Shown: positions 27,173 to 41,700 of the stretch, piece after piece
Numbering within the stretch: the first letter of the stretch is position 1
Layout: each line of letters starts with the position of its first letter
Assembly (NCBI RefSeq): GCF_002775205.1
Contig: NC_036446.1
Span: forward strand, 13,392,565-13,456,564
DNA length: 64,000 nucleotides
Direction: 5' to 3'
Origin: Xiphophorus maculatus
Taxonomy: Eukaryota > Chordata > Actinopteri > Cyprinodontiformes > Poeciliidae
The notes under the pieces: generated by a model
What the model saw: the letters and a program-made list of their open reading frames with translations, nothing else
The model's database searches: none
What the model was told of the DNA's origin: nothing
Position numbers and translations under genes: made by a program

Positions 27173-28274
27173 AATTTTCCTACACTTTTTGGCTGCTCTG
27201 GTAGAGATGATTACAAGCCGTCATTTATTTATGTTTTATTTCTGTGGGAGAATCTGTAACACCAACAAGTAAAATAAAAATAAAAATCTAATTGTTAATT
27301 CAAGGAGGTTTCTTCAAAGGAATAATTTCCTTTTCAAAATGGTTTAAAATGTAATTAATTCAAAAGAAAACCCTTTTGCATATACGAATATCTTCTTATA
27401 TTACATCAATATTCTGTAAACAATGTTGGTAAATTGTCTGGAGTCCTAAAACAGATGTGATCAAATTTATAATAAATGCCAATTCATTTTAAAGATACTA
27501 TAGCATTTTCCTTAAACCCAGTAAATCTACAGAAACAGAAAACAAATGTAACAGGTAGTGCAGGATGTATTTTCACTGAAAGAAGATTTTAGAATTACAT
27601 TTTCACAAGGGGAGCCAAAAAGGTGTTTGTGAACTTTAAGTGATGCTTACAAATCTTAATATTTGATTAAAAAAAGACGTTTTCAACTTAAACCTACCAG
27701 GTGTTGAACAATTACATTGTAAAACTCATTTCATGTTCAGATGATTTTTAATTTAACTAAATGTTCCTTCACATCTTTCAAGCAATTTCAGATTTAAGGA
27801 GAAAAAAAGTATTTATTATTTTATTTTTTGTGTAAAAACAAAATAATATTAAAAAATGCAAACATTAAATCAAACAAAGCAAAACAAAGTCAACAAAACA
27901 TAAGAAACAGTTTCCCTTCAAAGTTATTATAATAATAATAATTCACAAATTTTGAATCATGTTACAGTCAGTGGCTTTTAAAGTTATTTTAAAATAACTT
28001 TTAAAGTTAAATTAAACATCTGTGACTTTCTAAGTCATAGAAAGTCATAGACTTTAAGTGGTAGAAAAAACAACAAACTGAGGCTATAATAAAAAAATTC
28101 AAATACAAATAGTAAATAAATTGTAAACAGTTTTTGGACATAGCAGCAATAGTTCCTCACACCTACATTTTTACCCTTTGTGCCCAAGCAAACAAAATAT
28201 AAAGTTGCAAATTTGAATATTATGAACAAGTTTAATATTTTCTGTCTCTCATGTCATTCACACATAACAGATTT

Positions 28275-28432
28275 ATTACAGAGTGAAATAACTTAAATCT
28301 CTACTTCTTGTAATTTTGATGATTATTGCTACAGATATTGAAAACCCAAAATGCAGTGTCTTTTGTAATATAAATTTGCAATTTATAATCATCAAAACTA
28401 CAAGAAATAAAGTCTTTAAATATTTCACTCTG
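28275..28432. mobile_element. short inverted-repeat (hairpin) element
   Basis: Left arm ACAGAGTGAAATAACTTAAA with TTGTAATTTTGATGATTAT; right arm ATAATCATCAAAACTACAAG with TAAATATTTCACTCTG. The arms are imperfect reverse complements. The block GTGAAATA...TTTTGATGATTA is typical of Tc1-type fish MITEs. Confidence 0.55.
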
Positions 28433-29181
28433 TGTGTATTATAGCAGTTTCATTTTCCGAAATAAGTGACAAAAATAAGAGCGTTTTCAAAATATTTGAA
28501 TTTTCTCACCTGTATATACAAGTACTAACATCACAGTCTCAGAAGATCAACTCAGCCCTCCAATTCACCTTATTACATAACTACACATTACCATCTCCTC
28601 GCTTAATATTTGATTTTATATCTGTAAAAACGTATCCTCTCTACCCACGTGCTTTAAACATTGTATTTCCTAGAATTTCTCAAGGAAGTAAGGCAATTTA
28701 GACGTAGCTACATTCTTGATCAAAGTCTTAAGATAGGCGTGAAGTTAAAGTTTCTTATCATTTTGTGCTGTCCGATCATAACCAGATGGTAAGTTGACGT
28801 TCAAAATGCAAATTAGAAGAAACAGGTGCAAGAAAGCAAAAACAGATGAGGGAAATAGTTAAAACCTACATTTGAGCACCAACATGCTGTTCATTAGTTC
28901 AGCAAACGTTTAAGACCATTAAGAAAAAAGCAACACAGAACTAAATGTGTCATAAAGAAGACTCTAGAAAGGCTTTCTGCCGTCGATCAATTAAAAAATG
29001 TGTCTTGACTTGCTGGATTCGACATGCTGGGAAAGTTGCAGTGGATTTTTCTTGTCCTGCCAGTAACATTACAAACCACCAGATTACTTTTCTTTTGAGA
29101 TAATGAAACTTTTTTTGAGCCACGAAACAAAGTTAAAACGAGTTTGTGGCGGAGTCCTTCTCCTGCAGAAGCCATCTCATG

Positions 29182-29187
29182 TTTATT
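29182..29187 (-). terminator. candidate GT6 gene polyadenylation signal
   Basis: AATAAA on the minus strand about 520 bp beyond the GT6 stop codon. Motif and position only. Confidence 0.35.
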
Positions 29188-29708
29188 AGGCAGTAGCCAG
29201 CATCAATAAAGACCTTAGTTTGAGTCGAGGATTTGTTTAGGACATCACAGACCACCCACTGTATCCTATGGCTCAGAGCAGACTCAAAGATTTTAGGGTT
29301 CAACACTTAACTTTTGTGTTTCAAGCCTCTCATGGTTGTTACAAAATGTCAAAATGACTTTTTCAGGTACTCCGCTTGTGCTGCTCAACAATCAAGTGAT
29401 CTTCCGAAACAGTTTTGCAATTTGAAGCTCTTCTTGCAGCCTGGTGATGATGCAAAAACATAAAATTCTGCTGGTAGATAGTTACAAAAGTCATGTAACT
29501 ACTTTTTTTTTTTTTTTTTTTACAATAGGCTATGAGTAGATTTTAAAAAAATAATTTAAGTTGTCGGTAATCAAAGCGGGTTGGTAAGAATTGACTCGTG
29601 TGCAGTAATGAGCATCCCCTGACAGACGGGTATATTTTGTCACCTAAACCCAAAACTACAAAGACGCAAAATGAGCAGAACCTGAGTCCAGCTCCTGAGG
29701 TTTGAGCA

Positions 29709-32700
29709 TCAGTTTCCACCATTTGGACGAACTTCTGCGTAGTTCTTAACCAACTGGGAAATCCTTACGACTTTAATGTCAGGCGATACTTTATCATAGT
29801 CAGACCACAGGTATTCTGGAGACAGCACCTTGGCCGGTTTGTTGGTCAACAGGTACCTGCAATGAAGAAGGACAGACAAATATGCAGTGTAAGTATTTTT
29901 CTGTTTAGATATTTTGGTTTTAGATAAGTTTAGCTTTAGTTTGTGTCATATTGCACCTGTTGAGATGACTCTCCTCCTGCCAAACAGCTTCGATCTTGTT
30001 TTTGGCATCCTCCTCTGACATTTCGTAACAGTACCTGGTAAAAGAGCAGAAATCAAAATACAAATCAAAAAGTTTAACACTTCCAGCAAACAAAAAAAAC
30101 AAGACATTTAAGCTTACATCAAAACAATAAAAAACATTGTTAATACAGAAATGTAAAATGTCAAAGGTTGCTATGTTCAAAAGGTACTTTTAATCTGAAT
30201 AATAAGACTCGCTCTAGTTATTAATAAAACTGTTCATTTTGTGTCGCTGGCATAAATAATAATTGTTTTCACACAATGAACCAGTTTTGAGCTTACTTTT
30301 TGTCAAGCCTATACTATAAACATATTTCCAGAATAAATGTGAGAGAATACCAAATTTATGAATGAAGATTACAAGAAATGTTTTTGTGTCATTTTTCAGA
30401 AGTATCTATACACTGTAAAACATTTAAGCCACATTTAGTTGTGTCAACTACCTTCTACTGTTTAGGTCAAATAAATTTAGCAAGTTTCTGATTTTGAACC
30501 TAAATGTGTGAATTTGTGAAAGATAAACTTACAGTAGTAGGTTGTGTTAACTTTTTATTAAGAGCTGAATAAACTAGAGATTTTAGGTTAACACTTAAAA
30601 AACTGAAAAAAGAAGAAGAAAGGAGTAGGAACTATTTCCCAGAATGCTTTGCGGCATTTTTTGGCAACCTGAGATGGAAATGCGTTACGTTGATCTGACT
30701 CTTGTGTTTTATTAAGGCAAATGTTGATTTTAAAGCTTGAGGATAATGTCCTGTTCACACCAAATGTTTTTAGCAGAATTCATTCTGATGTTTAATAAAA
30801 TTCATTATCAGCAATTTTGCTCAGGCAATTTGGAACAAGAATTTAAATTATTTATATATTAACTTGATAAGGTGAGTGAAAATAATAGAGAAATGTGTGC
30901 TCTAACTAGGTGAGGGCAGTTTCTTTTCTTGCATATTGTAAAATAACAATTTGGTTTAAATTTCAGCATTAAGTTAAATCTCACAATTCAAGATGAATAA
31001 ACTTAAAAACAATGTTTAGACAACTTGTCTCTTGATGTTAAATCAACTTAATGAACTTTAATTTCTGAGTCAAAACCAAAACAACTTTCTTCTTGACTTC
31101 AATTGTCAAAGCAGAAGTTAAAGCACCCTCAAATGTTTTACAGTGTTAGATTTAGGTACGTTATTTTTATTTTATTTCTGAAATTATCTAGTTTATCCAG
31201 CGTTTAGATGTGTAGGCATTTTTATGAAGGTACAGTTTACATGAGTTTGTTGTTATGAGCCATAAGTACTCCATGAATTGGTTAATATTTCAATCAGCCT
31301 TTCACAATAAAGCATAAACATGCTTTGCATTGGCTGTCAGAGCTGCAGTGTGTTTACATACCCTGCATATCCTGGTTCAAGTCCTGATTACTCCAGATAA
31401 AGTTTTCTTGATCTAAGTCAAGTCTCAAGTCTCAGCAGCTAAAAACCTGTCAACACCTCTGCCTGGATAGACATGATTTTAAAGGCGAAGGTTTTTTGTC
31501 GTAAAGATTTTGTAGTTTGATTACTTGACTAGCTTGTACATCTCCTCCAGGTATCCAGCCCACACCGCTGCAGTGTAGTAGTAGTCTCCTTCCCCAGCAG
31601 GAATATAGGCTTTTGACTGAGGTCGACGCTCATAAGGAAATGCGTCCCTTGGCGTCGTCTGTGTGGACAAAACAGGTCAACATGAGAGGCTTTGAATAAT
31701 ATATGTGATGAACTGAAAATGACTGGTAAAAGCAGTATATATGGCACAAAGAGACTGAATATCTCTCATCTTAATTTACATCCCTTGGAGCTAATATTAT
31801 GTGAGGCTACCTTGTAGTAGCCCCGGTGAAGTACAGCTGAAAGACGACTGAGGGACTCGGCTCCAAACCGGTTATGGAAGACGCTGTCTATGTCCATCAT
31901 GAACAGATAATCTGCCTCTTTACGGATCTGAAAGTAGATGTAATGGAGGTGTTAATAAAACATTATAATGCTAGAGCACTTAGTAACGGATGATGTTTGG
32001 AAAGCTGGCATTTATTTCTAGAATGTGAAGTAGCAATTTGAAAACTCAAATTGTCTGAAACATTAAGTTCAAACATCGCCACAGTCAATTTGAAATGGCT
32101 GCCGGAGGTTTGGGAGGAACCTGAATTATTTAGCTTGGAGGATTTAGTTTGTTTCGGTGGGGAAATTTCACACCTTCTTTAGGTTTAGTACTTTCATTCT
32201 GTCCTCTCAGAAAGGAACCAAACCACCAGGACAGTGTTATGTGGTTAGAACAGGTGTTTGGTTGGGACTCGGCCCAGCATGAGCAGCAGATGAGGCAGTG
32301 AAACGTAAAACAAACGCACCGCAGAGAGGAAAGTAAATTATGCTACTGAGCAAAGAATTAAAAACCTTACATTCAAATTATATGTATAAAGATTTTCACT
32401 CCCTTTCATCTAATCATTTTTCTGTGTTTAGTTTCTTGGACAGTTTTTTGTTTTTCACATTGTGTGAAGTACATCAGAGGCTGGATGAATTTTAAATGCT
32501 GCTTAAATGAAAGTGCTTTAAGCAAAGCCAACATGAGTGAAGCTTTTGCTGTTAGTGACTCTTAAGATGTTTTCCCCTTCGGGTGCAAAAAGCAAAAATT
32601 TCCTCCTTTTGACATCACAAAATAAATAGTGATATCAAACATGCAAGATACAGTATTTGCTTACATGCAAAACATGTAAGCAAATGTTTTGCTCACATCT

Positions 32701-35700
32701 ATTTAGCATTGTGGCGTAGTCAGGGAGATATATATAATTATATATATAGTTCTAACTATTTTGATCTACGGAGTCATATTCAAAAGATTATAATATTATT
32801 CAAACAGTCCTTTATTTCAGCAACTCCGTCGCCAACTGAAACGCATCACAGATTATTTACTGGGATCTTTAAAAAGCCTGACCTGACGATTCTGTTTTGA
32901 CTGATATTCTTTTACTTTTGTCTGACAAGTTGATAATTACAGAGAGAAAGTTATTAAGTCGGCCTATTGTTGACTGCAGACGTGTCAGCTCTCGCTCACC
33001 GCAGAGCAAAAGTAAACAGTGGCTGATTCTCAGACATTTAAGAACATTGATAAAACTGGTGAATAAGATCTTCCAAAATTAAGTAACTCACGGCTGGTTT
33101 ATCCTTTCTCACTCCTAATTATTTACACAGAAACTGTTTGAAAGCTTTTATTTCTGCTAATTATGATGCTTTTTCACTTATATGAACAACAACAACAACA
33201 ACAAAAACAACTGAAATGTGGGCTTAATGAAAAGTTTCTTTACCTGCTTAAAATCTGATAAATGAGCCTCATCAGAATGCATATTTTGAGTTATTGAATG
33301 TGAATGTATATGCAGGAAGGACTGATTGCAGGATAGGAATTTGACTGTGTATTGAAAAAAACGGAATAGTTATCATTAAGTACTTGACAGAAGGAAAACT
33401 AAAATTTATGAGGTGTCCTTGGATATTGGAACACCATGTATTCGCCAGACTTTGCCTAATATTTACTCCACTTTTTACAATAAATCTGTCCATCCATTTA
33501 GCTTCCATGGCTTCATTAAAAAAACAACTAGCTTTCTTTCTTGGACAATTCTTTGTGTTTCACTTTTTACCTGCTTTTCAATGGTGATGGTCGCCCATTT
33601 CATCCTTCCCAGCACAACATCCTGCCAGCGGTTTGCACTTGGGACGGACACAACTGTAACCTTCCTGTTTTTACCCAGAGGAACCTGAAAAATCAAACAA
33701 AAAAAACCCCAATTAATTGCAAACAACAACACCAAAACATTCAAACTGGGGTCAACCAATGGAACAAACTGAGTATGGAACTAAAACAATGCCCAAACAT
33801 CAACCAGTTTAAAAATTAATACAAAGAAGCTTAGCTGTAAGCCATGTTATTATTTGCAAACGTTATTGCTAATATTAGTATTATCTGTACATTTTCTTGT
33901 CTCATGAGAGTTAGTTTGTAATCATCTTTTCTGTGTAATATAATTTATTGTTGGCTCTTTAGAATATTATCAATATTATGGCTTTAATTACCAATTTTCG
34001 ATAATTATTGAGTCAGTAGGTAATATATTTAATTAAATTGAGATGAGGGGTAGGATTAAGTAAGTGTTCACTTCAAACAGAAAAGTGTAGTAAACAAATC
34101 ATTTTGTTCTTGGGTATGTATGCACGTTTTTCTGTTTTTTAAAATCGGTTTGAAATAAATAAATATAAATATAAATACAAAAGCAGCATTGGTCGAATGA
34201 TAAACACCTACAAAGCTGATTAAATATCTAATATCAAACATAAGTTTTGATATACTTGTTTTTTTAGAGCAGTGTTGTCGTGGCACATGGGTTTCTCCAT
34301 ATTGAAAGGCTGAAATGCTGCAACAGCACTTAAAAAAAGGAAACAAAACAAGCATAAAACATACAAAACAAAAAACAAACGATGATACTTTTGTTCCACT
34401 TTAACTATAGACGGTTTTTAATATGATTTTTTTTTTAATTGAACTCTCAAGTCCTGCAGCTCAGTTTGACAAAAAGGATCTGGGCCTGCCTCCCACGTTC
34501 TTCATTTTGTACCTCCTTCAACCACAAATGTATAATTTAAATCAACAAACTCAGTGTTAATGTAAGCATTGTATCAATAAATAGTCCGGTTTGTTAGTCG
34601 ACCTTTTGTTTTTTTGTATTTTTAGCTTGTGCTCAGTGTGTTTCATCATTAGTAAGTCTTGAGTGAGGGGGTTCCTCTTGTGACTTCACTTTACTTCCTG
34701 TTCAAAAGTCAGGAAGTTGCAGGTTCTGGTCAACCAGAAACTTACTTTCAGTTCTCTGACTATTTTTATGCACTCACCTGTGTCGTTTCTTGTTGGTATC
34801 ATTATTTATTAATCTGAGTTAACTGTCTGTTAATGGTTTATTTTGTAAGCTTCTGGATCTGTCTACACAATGCCTACTTCTCTTGTTGATTGATTTGCTT
34901 TCTACACTTATGAAGCGTGCATCATTACAATAATTAATTTCATGAATCCATTATGACTGCTGATTCCCCCTGCCAAATAAAACAGTCTCTCAGAAAATGT
35001 CAGCATTTCATAAACCCAGTTCTTATCCTGCAGAAAATCTAAAGAAGAGTAAAACATAAAACCTCATTACTAAAGAATCTAGCTGTTCAAGAAGTACGTT
35101 CACCAACTTGAAGTGGTGAATAAGCCACAAGTCTAAATTTCACAGTTTAGAGTTTCACAGGGCGTGAGCTGCAGCTGGAGTCAGAACATAGAGGTGAACG
35201 GATGTGTCCACAACATGAGCTACAACTGTAACATCCGACATTTTGTTTAACTGAAATGCACCTGCAGCGCAGTACTGCCTGAGAAAACAGTCTGCTAAGG
35301 AGCTAGTGCACTAGTTTTAATAAAAAAAATTTAAAAACTATTGCTACTACTGATTTTAAAAATAAAACTAGGCCTGACTAGGAGACAGCCGCAGCACAAA
35401 TCAACTCTTGCCAAAGGCTAGATAGGTTTTGATATCAGTCAAGCCCTCAACTCTTAGCCTTGTGCTACTAAAATGTTAGCAGAGTTACTTCAATAAGTAC
35501 TCACAACTACGTCACCCTGCATGCAGGGTTACGGTGAGTCTTTTTGAGATCTGGCTTTCGGCGCAAAGCTGTTCTTTAGAGTTTCACAGGGTGTGAGCTG
35601 CACACACCCTGTGCATCTCACATTGCTTCTCTGAACTGAAAAGCAGTTCAGAAAAAATGCTTTTCAAATTAAAGATAAAGATTTTTATCCAGTTTTGTAA

Positions 35701-38700
35701 ATTGTATTAAAAAAAACAATATTATCTATAAAGTTCCGAATTTTAGACCTGAGTAATAGGTATGAGTCTCTTTTCTTAATTATGTCAATTCAGTGCAAAA
35801 ATAAAATGGGAACCCTCAGGTTAAGCTGCTCTGAGAAAAACGGCATCATCTACCACCATAAGATAGATAAGATTAGATTTATTGTCATTGTCATCAACAG
35901 ATTACAACGAGATTGAGATTTGCTCGACTCGAGTTAAGATGCAGGTTATGTGTATATACGTAATATACAAAGATAAAGAAACGAATAGTACAAAATGAGA
36001 AATAAATAGACATCAGAAGATGGTTGCAGCGCCTGGAGGTGTCGCAACAGAGTTTACATTTATAACAAAGTGGTGTCAAGAGCAGAAGTTCTTATGCCTT
36101 TGAATTTAGTGCCATGATTGCCATCGGGTAAAAACTGTTTTTTAGGTGATTTGTCCTGTCCATAAAGGAGTCCAGTGATTTATTTCAGTTTAAACACAAT
36201 CCTCTACATTTAAATACATTTTATTAACACTGGATTTATTTTACTGGTTCAGTGTATTTGCCTTGAATATTTAACTTAATTTTCCAGCTTTTTTCCCCCC
36301 ACACAGCATCTGACAAAGACCTTAAATCTATCTTCTCTGCCTATTTGTGTCACTCCCTCTTTCTTTGATCTTTGAGTTCCTGGCACAAATACCAGATGAA
36401 ATCTGATCACCGCTTTAAACGTTTGTTCTCCGTTTCATCTGTTTTCCTTGAAAGACCAAGGTTATTTCCAGCTTTGTTTGAATTCTTTAACAAGAAAAAC
36501 CAGTCTGCTGAATTTTTCCTTTACCTTTGATTGTATGGTTCTGTAACCCTATCTGGGTGAGATGACACCTTAGACTCTGGGTTGTATTTTCTTTAATGGT
36601 GGTTGTCAGAAGGAAACTTGAGGCAGGAATCGGACCCACACGGCAGTTGAGATCGTGGTTCAGACCGTTTATTTGGACCAACTGACAGCGCAGCCGCTTC
36701 GAAATTCACAGCAAATACTGCGTGTCAACATAAGTCTCATTAACGCAGTTATTTTTTTGTTTTTGTTTACAGATACAGCATATATTTAAAAAGAAGTAAA
36801 AGACAAAACGATACAAAACCAACTACTTGGACATTAAAAGTAACATTTGGCTACATTGAGGAGCTGCGTGACGGTTGTTCTGCCAGCGCACCATAACAGA
36901 CGCCAAGTACGGTGTTCTTCAGTGGACACACTTTACCAACCTCCACAACTCAAAGAACAAATGTAACATTTTGGTGACATCCGCTGACATATTTAAGCCA
37001 CTGCCCTACAGTTCCATAAAAACATCATGGAAGCACTTCAGGCCTTTTTTTTATTGTACTGCTTTATCTTACTATAAGGTGCTTTTTCTACTTAATATGG
37101 CTACCAAACTAAAATAGCTTGCACTGAGATATGCACTTCTAACTTGCTTTATGAATAAAATTAAGAAGGTTTCCATGGACCTTACCACAGGGGCCGCTTT
37201 TCATTGCCTGATGCCCACTCTACGTGGTCACGTGCGTGGCCGTCTCACAAACACACCTTCCCGTTAGCTTAGTACAGCATAATGGCAGAACTGATACAAC
37301 TTCTACATCTTGAAGCCTGTCTGCTACACAGTCTTACATTAGCTAAACAGATCAATATGCAATGTGTCTGTATCTGACATACACTAAAGATTTTATTTTA
37401 GCAGAAAAGGCTTTGGACTAAACTGTTACTCGTGTTAGCCACGTTAGCACCAAGTACAGCTAGTCAATCAACCATCGCTGTGTTCAGGGAAGCGCTGATT
37501 AATAATAGAGAAATAAATATCAAGCCTGGAAACTTGATATCGTAACGGACTGAATGTTATGTTTTTAAGGTAATCTTTGCTCGTCTTGTGGGGCAGGCGG
37601 TTGCCACGGTAACAGGTGTGCTTAAACTACAAAGAGAGAGAGAGAGTAAAAAGGTAGGACTGGTTTTGAGTTGATCACCTGTTCGGGTTATTTTACCTTT
37701 GTTTCCCTTTGCTGTGGCGCATTACAGCCGCTGTAGTTTCTAAACGTTGGACTAATTACCTTGTTCATTTGTGAGTTTACGTCATTCACAACAAACATCA
37801 AATAGAACAAATATATTTCATAAAATTTTAACAAACAAATGGCTTCTATCGCGATAATTATGTGAAATTAAATTAATTATATCCCAACTTCAGAAGATTT
37901 GCCTTTACCTTTACAGAGCTCTTTGGTTCCTCCTATTAGGCTGTAGCTTCTCATATTGAGGTCAAAGTTCAGATCTACCATAACTGACTGACACCTGCTG
38001 GCCTCAGGTTTGCAACCAGCTTGTGACTGAGAAACCAGTAACCTGCTCCCAGTGACAGAGTCTCACTGAGGAAGAAACTGCATTAGGTTTTCTATCACTT
38101 TAATATTTCTGCTATAACTGATGTATATTCGCATATAAAATAAGTCAATAGAGTTTAATTTACAATTTTTATGTCTTCGTGTCATGAGGTAGATCTCAGC
38201 CGGCTGGTGAGAGAAAAAGTAGATCTTGGTCTCAAAAAGTTTGGGTACCCCTGATGTAGAGGGTGTGTGGATCTGAGCGAAAGGATTTTGCTGTGACGCA
38301 CAATGTTTAAGGCATCGCAAACACCTTGATCTCATCCAAAAAGGATGACATGAACTTGTTAGTTCCTCTGTTCATTGTTGTAGCTGATATATTGTGAAAC
38401 TCCGGTAGAAATGATGCACTAATGGAGTCGTGTTTACATAGAAACAACATGCCGGGAGGCTTTGCTTGTGAGACTTGGAGTCATGTGGGTCAGTTGCGGG
38501 CGGAGCTTGGTAAGGTATATTACTGTAAACCATGCCACCAGATATGTTTTTGTTTAATTTCTCAGGAAGGAGCAATTATAACAAGAAGTTACAGTTGTGT
38601 CATAATCTATCCTGTTTATTTTTGTGAATCTGTTGCGTCAAATACCTACATGGAAATTATCTTGTATTTTTAATCTCAACACATTCATTTTCTGCATTCA

Positions 38701-41700
38701 AACTTTAAGTACAGAATCTTAATTTTGTTGCAACACATTTTTTGCTGAGAAAAACCCCTCTTTTATTTAATAAATCTGAGATGTTATATATAGCAAGTCA
38801 CAGTTCCTGGATGTACAGTAAATGACTCATAATTAGTAGGATTTTTCTAATTTTTTCATGGTCTAGAATTTTCCATGCCAACATATTAAATGGCAAGTTT
38901 TATTTCTTCAAGCAATTTTCTTGTTATTAGATGATAACAATAGTCCTCAAATCCTTAAGACAGAGTCTAGCTAGGTGGTTTTTATGGGGTTTTTTGTTTT
39001 TAAAGAAACAGTTGTAAAAATTGAACATGCAAATTGGTAACATACAGATTGGAACACTCTAACTTGCATGAAGAAAAGATTGAGAAATGCCAGATTTATG
39101 CATTTTATAAGTGTTAGGCAAAAATATAACCAAACTAGAATAATATTTCTTTTTAGAAAAACAATATTGAAAGCAAAACAATTAATTCCTTTGTCAGAGT
39201 TCAAGGGGGGCATCTTCCTATTAGAACAAAAATTTCAGATTTCAGAAACGGAAATTTCTTTCCTGGAATTTTTTTTAGCATTCAGGTGATTTTCAGGTAT
39301 TGTCACGCAGGATTTGGCTTGCAGCTCTTCCTGTTGCCAAACTATCCATTTTCTTGGAACAGATTTTGCTTGTGAAAATGAGCCTAAGGTATTATTTCAG
39401 CATTTAGTGAGTAGTGACTGCGTTTTCGTTCTTGGTAATTCAGAGACAAATATCATCAGCAGTTTCATTAGCAAACTACACAGGACGTGGCAAAGGTTTT
39501 TATGACTCTTGAACTTTCTAATCCAAAACATGAACCAACACAATCTAGCATATATAATATTTTAGACAACTTTTTTTTTCATAGCTGCTGTCTCTTCCTT
39601 TTCTGAACCTGTATCCATCCCCATGGCCTCTCTTTTGTTTTTTAGCAATATCGTTTTTACAAACAGTAATCTGAGGAGAGCCAAGTCTGCACAAAGAGTC
39701 ACGACATGAAAACATATTCACCACGTCTCAATTTTAAAATGTCTACTTTGTTGCAATTTTATGTTTCAGATAATCAAAGAATCTCTAAAATTAGACAAAG
39801 AGAGCATAAATAATTATAAAAAAGCTGTTTTGGTTCTTTTAAAAAATTCAACCAGCATTGGTTCAAAGAAGAATTCAACTTTTAAAAGTGGAGTAAAATA
39901 AATTGATTATATTTTCTGTAGTCAGTAAAAGTTTTTTGAAAAAAGAAATTTGGCTGATCAAATCTGTATTTAAAGAGGTATTAAAGTGCTTTTCACAATC
40001 ACAGTGTTGCAGGGCTAAGAACAAAAATACAAGCAACTCACCTTGGGGACTTCATTTTCTCTGTCTGTGTGAACGTAGTAAGTGACACTGAAGCCAACAA
40101 GGAAATACTTTTCTCCTGTCTCAATAAATTTCTGTAGAAAACGAGTGTATCTGGGTGGTGAAAGCAAACAACAAAGGCCTTCAATTAGTGAGGAAAAAAA
40201 CAAGCAATACAGAAAAGAAACAGCAACCTAGTAAAGCGTCTTTTCCCACAACATATTCTGTTTACATACTTGCCAACAGCAAAAACCACCACAGCTATTC
40301 TTGGGTCCATTTTCTTATAGATGCCATCAATAAGCACAGGATCAAAGGTCCCTTCCCAGACGAGAGGAGCGTTCCAGTTTGTTACGGCATTTACATCTGT
40401 CCGTCTTGGGAACAAAGGGAAATGCATTTATAAACAAAAATGATCACAGGACAGTTCCACATTGGAGCAAATTCTGAGTCACGGTGATCTAAAAGGCTTA
40501 AAAAGCTTAAAAAGCCTTTCAACTTATCTTCCTTTTGTGGTTTCTAATGACTGATGAAGAGTTTAATGCTAATAAGCTTCAGAAAGTAGCATCACATAGT
40601 TGTTCTGTCCATTATTCTTCTAAAACATGTGGGTTGTCATCCTTATACTGTTTTTTAACCCGAAACTACTCAACAGGTATTAGAAAAAAACACCAACTGC
40701 ATTGCTTTTTAGTTATGTATACATACACTGCATAATCCACAGCTACAGTAGGTATAAAGAGACGAAGTTAAGTCATTTTTCAACTCTTTTCATCTTTAAT
40801 GCAACATGTATTCTGCAGTATTTAAGAAAGTAGTAAAAGTAGTAAAAAAATCTCTATTGTTTTTGTGTTTTATTAGTTTAATTGTACAAATGTCACAATT
40901 AAAGGTAGAAATGTTTTGAAACAATGTTTCATAGCTTCATGTTTTACCACCTCAAAAAAGATCAAATTTTAATCATGGTACATACATTTTTTATTTCCAC
41001 TGTATAATAAGTTGTCCAGAATATATTTAATATTAAAAAATTGTGGTGACTTCAAGAAACGTTTCAATTTACTGATCTAATGAACCTAAATGCTCATATT
41101 TTTGTTCCTGTACTTACTTAAAGAACATTAGAGCAATACAAATGCATAATAAAAACAAACAAAACCCTCTTTCAACTGCAAGATTTTACGTACTGAGCCA
41201 GAAAAATGATCTGAGGCAAGAACAAAGTTGCACAGTAGAATCAAATATGTTGTGATGGCTTACCCAGTCAGCGTGCTTGGCTGAGCATATTTTAGTCTGG
41301 AGAAGAAAAAGAGAAATCAGCTTCAACATTTTATTTTGAAGGACAGAAGTTGTACATGCAGGACATTTTATAAATCATAAAAGATGAACTTAGAGAGTAA
41401 ATCTTTACTATTTATTCAATTATAAGTAATTTAAGGTCAGGTAATTGTCAGCTTTCTTAAAATGCCACATTCCCTAAAACTGCTAAATGAGACGCCTGGT
41501 GTTTTTAGATTTCTATGGTTTTTTTTTGTTCATTACAGTGGAGAAATATAATGTTGCATTTATTTGTTATTATGTTTCTTTAGCCAGTACACTTTTAATT
41601 TATAATTAGACTTCAAAATTTGCTAGAAAATTGTGTGGGCATGTAAAGAAAATTTATTTTTGAATTGTTTGATTGTAGTTAAACAAAAGTTTATTATAAA

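Larger units (their letters stand above)
24620..29181. other. intergenic AT-rich region between rrp15 and the GT6 gene
   Basis: No gene recognised. The region is very AT-rich, with short unsupported frames. It holds a MITE at 26943-27172 and an inverted-repeat element at 28275-28432. The gene flanking it on the right (GT6) is convergent with rrp15. Confidence 0.5.

Noticed and set aside
33186-33213. CAA repeats as a CRISPR-like array
   Set aside because: A simple trinucleotide repeat in a vertebrate intron, with no spacer structure.
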